Assembly: GCF_910593725.1 (NCBI RefSeq)
Contig: NZ_OU343031.1
Coordinates: 930,001 to 994,000 of the forward strand
DNA from: Candidatus Vallotiella hemipterorum
GTDB taxonomy: Bacteria > Pseudomonadota > Gammaproteobacteria > Burkholderiales > Burkholderiaceae
DNA length: 64,000 nt
Direction of reading: 5' to 3'
Positions 54,876-64,000 of this stretch are shown here, in pieces. Position 1 is the stretch's first letter. Each line of letters opens with the position of its first letter. The position numbers and the translations under genes are program-made. The notes beneath the pieces are model-generated. The model was not told where the DNA came from and made no database searches. It saw only the letters and a program-made list of their open reading frames with translations.

Positions 54876-56546
54876 ATGACTCCGCAAAACTGGATCGAGC
54901 AGTATGGGCCACGTGAATCAATAGAGTATGACGTAGTGGTAGTAGGCGGCGGGCCGGCGGGGCTATCTGCTGCAATTCGGCTTAAGCAGCTAGCGATAGA
55001 GAGAGGGGTAAAGCTAGCAGTCTGCGTGCTAGAAAAAGGCTCGGAGATAGGAGCGCATGTTATATCAGGGGCAGTGATAGATCCACGAGCGCTAAACGAG
55101 CTAATTCCAGAGTGGCGTGAGCGTGATACACCACTGACAGTGCCAGTAGTAGAAGACCGTTTCTTATTTCTAAGCCGTACAGGAGCAATACAGATACCTA
55201 ACTGGGCGCTACCAGATAACCTTAAGAACCACGGAAATTACGTAGTGAGTTTAGGTAGTGTAGCACGTTGGCTGAGCCGGAAGGCCGAAGCTTTAGGGGT
55301 AGAAATCTTTTCTGGATTTGCGGCAGCCGAAGTACTGTATGATAATTTTGGCGCGGTTCGTGGGGTAGCTACTAGCAACCTAGGGGTTAGTCAAAAGGGT
55401 CTACCTACAGGGCACTTCCAGCTAGGCATAGAGCTGCATGCAAAGTATACGCTTTTCTGCGAGGGGGCGCACGGGCATTTAGGCCTACAGTTGCAAAAGC
55501 ATTTTGGGCTGCGACAAGGGAGAGATCCGCAAGTATACAGCATCGGTCTTAAGGAGCTTTGGGAAATAGAACCGTCCCGGCATAAGCCGGGACTAGTGAT
55601 TCATACGGTGGGCTGGCCTTTAAACACAAAGACCTATGGCGGATCGTTTCTTTACCACCTAAATAACTATCAGGTGGCGGTAGGATTCGTAATGGGACTG
55701 AGCTATGATAATCCATACTTATCACCATTTGAAGAATTCCAGCGCTACAAAACACACTCAGCTATCCGCTGGTTTCTAGAAGGAGGAAAGCGAATAGCGT
55801 ATGGTGCACGTGCAATTACTGTAGGTGGATTAATGTCGCTGCCTAAGCTCACGTTTGCGGGCGGAGCACTAGTAGGGGACGAAGCTGGATTTCTAAACGC
55901 CTTGCGCATTAAGGGAAGCCATGCGGCAATTAAAACTGGAATACTAGCTGCAGAGGCGGCGTTTGAGGCAGTGCAGGCAGGGCGTACGCACGACGAGCTG
56001 CTCGCGTACCCGCAGGCATTTAAGTGCTCGTGGCTATATAAGGAGCTATATAAAGCACGCAACTTTAAGCAGTGGATAAATAAGGGTTTATACATAGGCT
56101 CGCTGATGGTATTTATTGAGCAAAACCTGCTATGTGGGCACGTACCGTGGACGCTACATCACCGACACGCGGATTACGAGAAACTTAAGCCAGCAGCACA
56201 GTACCAATCCCCTATATATCCAAAGCCGGATAACAAGCTTACATTTGACCGACTCTCTTCAGTTCTTCTTTCGAACACACATCATAATAAAAATCAACCA
56301 GTGCACTTAATATTAAAAGATACAAGCGTGCCAGTTCAAATTAATCTACACAAGTATGCTGGTCTAGAAAGCCGTTATTGTCCTGCAGCTGTATATGAGT
56401 TTATATACGATGAAAATAGCAAAGCTCGGCTAGTAATAAATTCTGAGAACTGCATACATTGCAAAACCTGCGATATCAAGGATCCAACACAAAATATTGT
56501 GTGGGTTACACCAGAGAGTGGCGGACCCAGCTACTCAAATATGTAA
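54876..56546 (+). CDS. Electron transfer flavoprotein-ubiquinone oxidoreductase
   Basis: ETF-QO passes electrons from fatty-acid and amino-acid dehydrogenases via ETF to ubiquinone at the inner membrane. The 556-residue product has the FAD dinucleotide motif VVVGGGPAGLSAA (21-33), EGAHGHLGLQLQ, GALVGDEAGFLN, and the C-terminal [4Fe-4S] ligands Cys502, Cys526, Cys529 and Cys532 (NCIHCKTCDIKDPTQNI). Full length. No etfAB genes are in the window. The codons are unusual: nine of the first 15 Ile codons are ATA, unlike rho. Confidence 0.95.
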   Translation: MTPQNWIEQYGPRESIEYDVVVVGGGPAGLSAAIRLKQLAIERGVKLAVCVLEKGSEIGAHVISGAVIDPRALNELIPEWRERDTPLTVPVVEDRFLFLSRTGAIQIPNWALPDNLKNHGNYVVSLGSVARWLSRKAEALGVEIFSGFAAAEVLYDNFGAVRGVATSNLGVSQKGLPTGHFQLGIELHAKYTLFCEGAHGHLGLQLQKHFGLRQGRDPQVYSIGLKELWEIEPSRHKPGLVIHTVGWPLNTKTYGGSFLYHLNNYQVAVGFVMGLSYDNPYLSPFEEFQRYKTHSAIRWFLEGGKRIAYGARAITVGGLMSLPKLTFAGGALVGDEAGFLNALRIKGSHAAIKTGILAAEAAFEAVQAGRTHDELLAYPQAFKCSWLYKELYKARNFKQWINKGLYIGSLMVFIEQNLLCGHVPWTLHHRHADYEKLKPAAQYQSPIYPKPDNKLTFDRLSSVLLSNTHHNKNQPVHLILKDTSVPVQINLHKYAGLESRYCPAAVYEFIYDENSKARLVINSENCIHCKTCDIKDPTQNIVWVTPESGGPSYSNM

Positions 56547-56685
56547 CATAGCCTAGCTACTGAGACATAAACTTAATCCCTCTAAGACTATCTAAAAATG
56601 TTATTTCATAGATTGGCTACTTATTTGGTATATTTATAGCCAGCTGTTCGATACTACTTCAGCACTTTGTTAATCTAGTTTGAGA

Positions 56686-56709
56686 TACCCTTACAATAGT
56701 GTAAGGGTA
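56686..56709. terminator. Possible terminator hairpin after ETF-QO
   Basis: tacccttac (56686-56694) and gtaagggta (56701-56709) pair perfectly around a 6-base loop, 140 bases after the ETF-QO stop codon. No T-run follows. Confidence 0.4.
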
Positions 56710-57301
56710 AAATTACCCCCCTTGAAGTTAGAGAAGCGTAACTTCTATGTATATACCTAAGAATTATATAAAGCATACGTGACTACCTATATAGACTTAG
56801 CTTAAATAAGCTGTTGTTTATCGCGTTGCGCTGTTAACAGAGAAATATCAGTAGAAATGCTTTTCTAAATTTAAATAGCGATCCTCATACGTTATCCTTA
56901 GGTAGGCTTTTTATAGACATATAGTTTCGTATGCTCAGATTAATTAAACATAAATCTGGCAAGATATTTTTTCCTCGTAATCTAGTAGCTTTTAATATTA
57001 AAAGCTTATACATTGGCTCATGTTTTTATACTATAAAAATAGTATAAAAACTACTTAAGTAGTATTATCTACTCCTTTTTAATATTTACTTTCTTGTACA
57101 GTCTGTTCAAATAAATTATTATGCTGCTATAAGTCATAGAAGAAATTCACTAGCAGAGAATTTTTTAGGTATGGCGTAACTCATTTAATAAGTTACGTTT
57201 ATATCTTTCTGGGGATGCTCGTTAAGTACGCTAGCCCATCCCAATAAGCATCTAGGACTACGTTACTTGACGTAACTCTAATAAGAGTTAGAGGGCTATG
57301 A

Positions 57302-57335
57302 TAGTAGTAGCATTATAAATGCTACTACTAATTTT
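57302..57335 (+). terminator. Orphan intrinsic terminator (13-bp stem plus T-run)
   Basis: tagtagtagcatt (57302-57314) pairs perfectly with aatgctactacta (57318-57330), 3-base loop, followed by ATTTTT on the plus strand. It is 750 bases past the last plus-strand gene, so it probably belonged to a decayed gene. Confidence 0.65.
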
Positions 57336-57680
57336 TCAGATTATTATAGCGTAGTCTAAATATTTTTTAGATTTTATCTATTTTTAAAATAAATAGATTG
57401 ATTCTAATTTATGCTAGATTTAGCCTAGCATAAAAAAATTTAACTATACAATATTATATATTAATAATATATTTAAATTCTTTTGATAAATAGAATATTT
57501 TATTTTTGCTATAAAATTAACTTTTTATTAATCAATAATCTCTTGTTGAACACTTGGTGTGCTCACACTATATCTCAAAAAAACTAATTAGTAATATATC
57601 TTAACTAAATTATTAATTCAATACTATTTAGTATCCCCTGCTCTAGATGAACTCTGTGGTGAACGCAGTGAATATTTATA

Positions 57681-58994
57681 TTAAAAGTTGCTATCTGATA
57701 GGGTGGCTTGACGGGTCGCTAATAACGCAGCCAGTGATATATTTAGGCCGGGATGATCAAGCGCAGCAAGCAGAGTGAGGCTATCGATATGCGCAGTATT
57801 AAGATTTAGCTGGTAAGTAAATTCATTACGATCAATGACAAATAATTGATAGAGCTGGCGCAAACTTGCATTCTGCGGATTTACTATAAGCACATAGTAA
57901 TCCGGATCATGCTTATGCCGTATCCGCGCAATCCAATCGATTGACTCAAGCTTATCCAGTAAACGGGCAGCGGTTTTCAACCCGCAGCGCTGTAAGCTCG
58001 CAAGTTCATATAGCGTATAGCAAGCACGACCAGCATCGCGTGCATCATTAAGCCAGGCTATTAACTCCAGTGCATCAAGTAAGTCGCTTCCAGCGTAATC
58101 AACTCGATGGAAGTGCCCAAGCCGGATCTCTGGCAACGCAGATGTTAACATCGCACCAAATAGTGTAATTAGCCAGCTGAGGTAGACCCATAGCAAAAAA
58201 ATCGGGATTGTTGCAAATGCGCCATACACAGCTGTATACGTCGGAATATGTAAAATATAAAATCCAAAACCTCTCTTAGCTAGCTCAAATGCAATTGCCG
58301 CACACAATCCACCAATAAACGCATCACACCACGCTACCCGACAATTTGGTAGATAAACATAAGATAGCGTAAACGCTAATACAGAAAGAGGTAGTACTGC
58401 GCCAATTAAAGCCCATTCAATAAATGTCGGTATTGCACGTGCTGCAACTCCAGATGCTACGCTAGCTACGTCAGCCACATTAGCAACTGTGCTAGCAAGC
58501 ATCGAGTGTGTAAGCAAGTAGGACGACACCGATAAGCTCGCTCCTATCAGTAGTGGCCCTAGTGTGATAACCGCCCAATATACCAAAATGCGCTGTGCAA
58601 GCGGCCGGGATTTACGTACACGCCAAATCGTATTGAACGCTGATTCAACAATCATCATTGTCATAACTGATGTGACTACAAGAGTAATCATTCCGATTGT
58701 TGTCAGCCCTTTTGCTTTTTCTTCAAACTGATTTATATATTTAAAAATTTGGCTATTAATCTGTGCCGGCATTAAATGATCGGCAAGAAAACCTTGTAGA
58801 GACTGCTGGAAGGATGCAAAAAGTGGAAATACAGTAAATAACGCAAAAGCTACAGTTGCTAGTGGCACTAGAGATAACACAGTTGTGAAAGTTAGACTAC
58901 CCGCCACTTGCGGAATACGATCTTCAGCACTCCGCCTAGCAACAAAGCTTGCAAAACGCTTAAGCTCATCTAAATTAATATCAAACTTTGTCAA
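57681..58994 (-). CDS. YihY/BrkB-family inner-membrane protein
   Basis: The 437-residue product starts with a helical N-terminus (LDELKRFASFVARR), then the family pattern VAGSLTFTTVLSLVPLATVAF and about six membrane segments, including FAYGAFATIPIFLLWVYLSW-like stretch near the middle (YGAFATIPIFLLWVYLSWL) and FGAMLTSALPEIR. A soluble tail of about 130 residues with a winged-helix-like look follows. The family was once annotated as ribonuclease BN; its true role is unclear. Confidence 0.9.
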   Translation of the reverse strand: MTKFDINLDELKRFASFVARRSAEDRIPQVAGSLTFTTVLSLVPLATVAFALFTVFPLFASFQQSLQGFLADHLMPAQINSQIFKYINQFEEKAKGLTTIGMITLVVTSVMTMMIVESAFNTIWRVRKSRPLAQRILVYWAVITLGPLLIGASLSVSSYLLTHSMLASTVANVADVASVASGVAARAIPTFIEWALIGAVLPLSVLAFTLSYVYLPNCRVAWCDAFIGGLCAAIAFELAKRGFGFYILHIPTYTAVYGAFATIPIFLLWVYLSWLITLFGAMLTSALPEIRLGHFHRVDYAGSDLLDALELIAWLNDARDAGRACYTLYELASLQRCGLKTAARLLDKLESIDWIARIRHKHDPDYYVLIVNPQNASLRQLYQLFVIDRNEFTYQLNLNTAHIDSLTLLAALDHPGLNISLAALLATRQATLSDSNF

Positions 58995-59420
58995 AGTCTA
59001 CTATCCTTACTCGCTATTTATCTAGGTAACTTTAACAAAACTATCGTACTAGCTTAAATACATCAGTGTGGCTTATCTTTATTTCAAGGGCGTAACTTTG
59101 GTTGTGTAGCTTTTATGTTACAACCCTAAAGGTTAAAAGCTTTAAGTGAGCTAATTATAAATTATCTATAGCTTTTGCTTGAGTAGAAATTTAGCAGACT
59201 TAACAATATATTAGTCGGCTTTTACCTGGTTCTAAAAATGTTTTTAAAGAAATTATTTTTCTGGATTTAATACTAACCTTAGTAGTATTTATATTTAGAT
59301 TTCAGATATGTTTAAAAACGGCTAATTATATTTTTATTTTTTATATAAATTATTTAGGTAATACAAAATGTTAGGAACTATAGTTAGTGAACTAAGTAAA
59401 TTAAATCCGCTAATGATCGG
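58995..59420. other. Gene-free spacer between brkB-family gene and rRNA operon
   Basis: 426 AT-rich bases. Should contain the promoter of the brkB-family gene; nothing specific can be assigned. Confidence 0.4.
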
Positions 59421-59463
59421 TACTGTATTTATTAATTAAACTCGTTAATTAATAAATACAGTA
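59421..59463. repeat. Perfect 19-bp AT-rich inverted repeat past the rRNA terminator
   Basis: Arms 59421-59439 and 59445-59463 are exact complements around actcg. The right arm shares its last five bases (59459-59463) with the rRNA terminator stem, so the two hairpins are mutually exclusive at their bases. Confidence 0.75.
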
Positions 59464-59495
59464 CGCCCGTTTCTATATCTGAAACGGGCGTACTG
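59459..59495 (-). terminator. Terminator of the rRNA operon
   Basis: A 15-bp perfect stem (cagtacgcccgtttc at 59459-59473 with its complement at 59481-59495), 7-base loop, 14 bases after the 5S gene, followed on the minus strand by TATTTATTAATTAA. Confidence 0.85.
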
Positions 59496-59509
59496 GCACA
59501 AAATAAAAG

Positions 59510-59622
59510 CCTGACAATTACCTACTTTCACACGGGCAATCCGCACTATCATCGGCGTGAAGTCGTTTCACGGTCCTGTTCGGGATGGGTAGGAGTGGGT
59601 CCAACTTACTATGGTCATCAGG
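59510..59622 (-). rRNA. rrf: 5S ribosomal RNA
   Basis: About 113 bases. The ends cctgac and gtcatcagg pair as helix I, and the inner sequence ggatgggtaggagtggg and cgtttcacggtcctgttcgg (plus-strand reading) is typical 5S. It is last in the operon. Ends are judged by pairing and may be off by a few bases. Confidence 0.93.
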
Positions 59623-59747
59623 CAAAAAGAAAAGAGTTAGTTATTGTTTGATTCTATACAGCATATAGTACAACAAATCTGGAGAAAAGCAGTCGGTAGA
59701 GGTTAGCATAAATTAACGACAAAACATTAAAACGGACTAGTTATAGG

Positions 59748-62632
<2,885 letters not shown>

Positions 62633-62790
62633 TATAACAAGTCCGTTTTTAATAGACTTGTTAAAGTCTAAGTTTTGTGTTGTGCAATACTTTTTAAGTA
62701 TTTTAATTAACTTAAAAAGTAAATGATTCTACCCATCTATTTTTACATCTATTTTAAGATGTATTTAATAGATAGACTGCTTTTCCAGAT

Positions 62791-62800
62791 TGTTAAAGAA
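62791..62800 (-). promoter_or_regulatory. boxA-like antitermination element in the 16S-23S spacer
   Basis: The minus strand reads GCGTTCTTTAACAATCTGG, the conserved boxA-type word found before 23S genes in beta- and gamma-proteobacteria. It lets transcription run through the operon via Nus factors. Confidence 0.7.
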
Positions 62801-62827
62801 CGCTACAGTCGTATAAATATTTTTATA

Positions 62828-62877
62828 CACTGCTTAATTACTAACATTTAGGTTTAAATATTAGTAATTAAGCAGTG
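62828..62877. repeat. 23-bp inverted repeat abutting tRNA-Ala in the rRNA spacer
   Basis: Arms 62828-62850 and 62855-62877 pair with a single mismatch (C62845/A62860) around ggtt. The right arm ends one base before the tRNA-Ala discriminator, so on the minus strand the hairpin starts immediately after the tRNA. Confidence 0.75.
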
Positions 62878-62950
62878 TGGAGGCAGACGGAATCGAACCG
62901 ACGACCCCCTGCGTGCAAAGCAGGTGCTCTCCCATCTGAGCTATGCCCCC
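62878..62950 (-). tRNA. tRNA-Ala (TGC), 3' CCA not encoded
   Basis: Acceptor GGGGGCA pairs with TGCCTCC and includes G3:U70; anticodon TGC lies in CTGCTTTGCACGCAG. The 3' flank is CAC instead of CCA. It lies in the 16S-23S spacer with tRNA-Ile, the standard rrn layout. Confidence 0.95.
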
Positions 62951-63004
62951 TTATAACTTATTAGGTTTTGCACAGGATTTGTTACTCGCTAGACACGCCA
63001 CGTA

Positions 63005-63081
63005 TGGTGGGTCTGGTTGGATTTGAACCAACGACCCCCGCCTTATCAAGACGGTGCTCTAACCGACTGAGCTACAGACCC
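63005..63081 (-). tRNA. tRNA-Ile (GAT)
   Basis: 77 bases: acceptor GGGTCTG, anticodon loop TTGATAA with GAT, T-arm GTTGGTTCAAATCCAAC and encoded CCA. First tRNA after 16S in the rRNA operon. Confidence 0.96.
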
Positions 63082-63145
63082 TTTGTCTGTCCCCGTAACT
63101 TTACAGCCGATAAGTGTGAGTACTTGTAGTACAGACATTTCGCTC

Positions 63146-64000
<855 letters not shown>

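Larger units (their letters stand above)
56547..57680. other. Gene-free spacer (1.1 kb) between ETF-QO and brkB-family genes
   Basis: The two flanking genes converge here. Contains a 9-bp hairpin (56686-56709), a run of six C (56716-56721), an orphan terminator (57302-57335) and a 10-bp hairpin (57408-57434). No credible gene. Confidence 0.55.

Noticed and set aside
19884-56721. C-run followed by TAT as a dispersed repeat family
   Set aside because: The flanking bases differ in content and orientation from site to site, so only the homopolymer itself is shared.

Overview
This window looks like part of the reduced but still eroding chromosome of a host-restricted betaproteobacterium of the Burkholderiaceae. 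The gene order ndk-rlmN-rodZ-ispG-hisS-bamB-der-hfq-hflX-hflK-hflC-hisZ-purA, the order thrS-infC-rpmI-rplT-pheS-pheT-ihfA behind tRNA-Val, and the order SRP RNA-dnaX-ybaB-recR all match free-living Burkholderia as I remember it. The base composition is AT-shifted, the proteins are diverged, and several genes expected within these blocks are gone. Insect or fungal symbionts of the Burkholderia/Mycetohabitans branch, such as the 'Ca. Vallotia' type, would fit. That placement is inference and I could not test it.

Layout. 1-884: pgeF (minus strand, runs off the window). 983-2795: divergent rluD and bamD. 3768-18879: a long minus-strand housekeeping block from ndk to purA. 19087-28225: a BI-1 membrane protein, nlpD, recR, ybaB, dnaX and SRP RNA. 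28226-31048: trxA, rho, rpmE2. 32730-35569: tRNA-Asp, tRNA-Glu, tRNA-Ala and gltX. 39273-40064: fabI alone. 41729-44924: ftrABCD ferrous-iron uptake operon. 46251-53927: ihfA-pheT-pheS-rplT-rpmI-infC-thrS-tRNA-Val. 54876-58994: ETF-quinone oxidoreductase and a BrkB-family protein. 59421-64000: rRNA operon on the minus strand (16S partial, tRNA-Ile, tRNA-Ala, 23S, 5S, terminator hairpins).

Protein genes cover about 38 kb (roughly 59%). Long AT-rich gene-free spacers, up to 3.7 kb, separate the conserved islands. I see no insertion sequences, CRISPR arrays, phage genes, toxins or secretion genes. What survives is translation (aminoacyl-tRNA synthetases, ribosomal proteins, IF3, rRNA, tRNA), replication and repair (dnaX, recR), envelope assembly (bamB, bamD, nlpD, rodZ), membrane protease control (hflKC), isoprenoid, fatty-acid, purine and histidine steps, and iron uptake.

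I did not find a clearly new biological system. The best leads are regulatory or structural: an ATC start codon for infC, a terminator with a possible aromatic-rich leader peptide ahead of pheS, strong inverted repeats around the rRNA operon and inside spacers, loss of the encoded CCA end in both tRNA-Ala genes, a thioredoxin with a WCSPC active site, and a palindromic candidate operator ahead of the iron operon.
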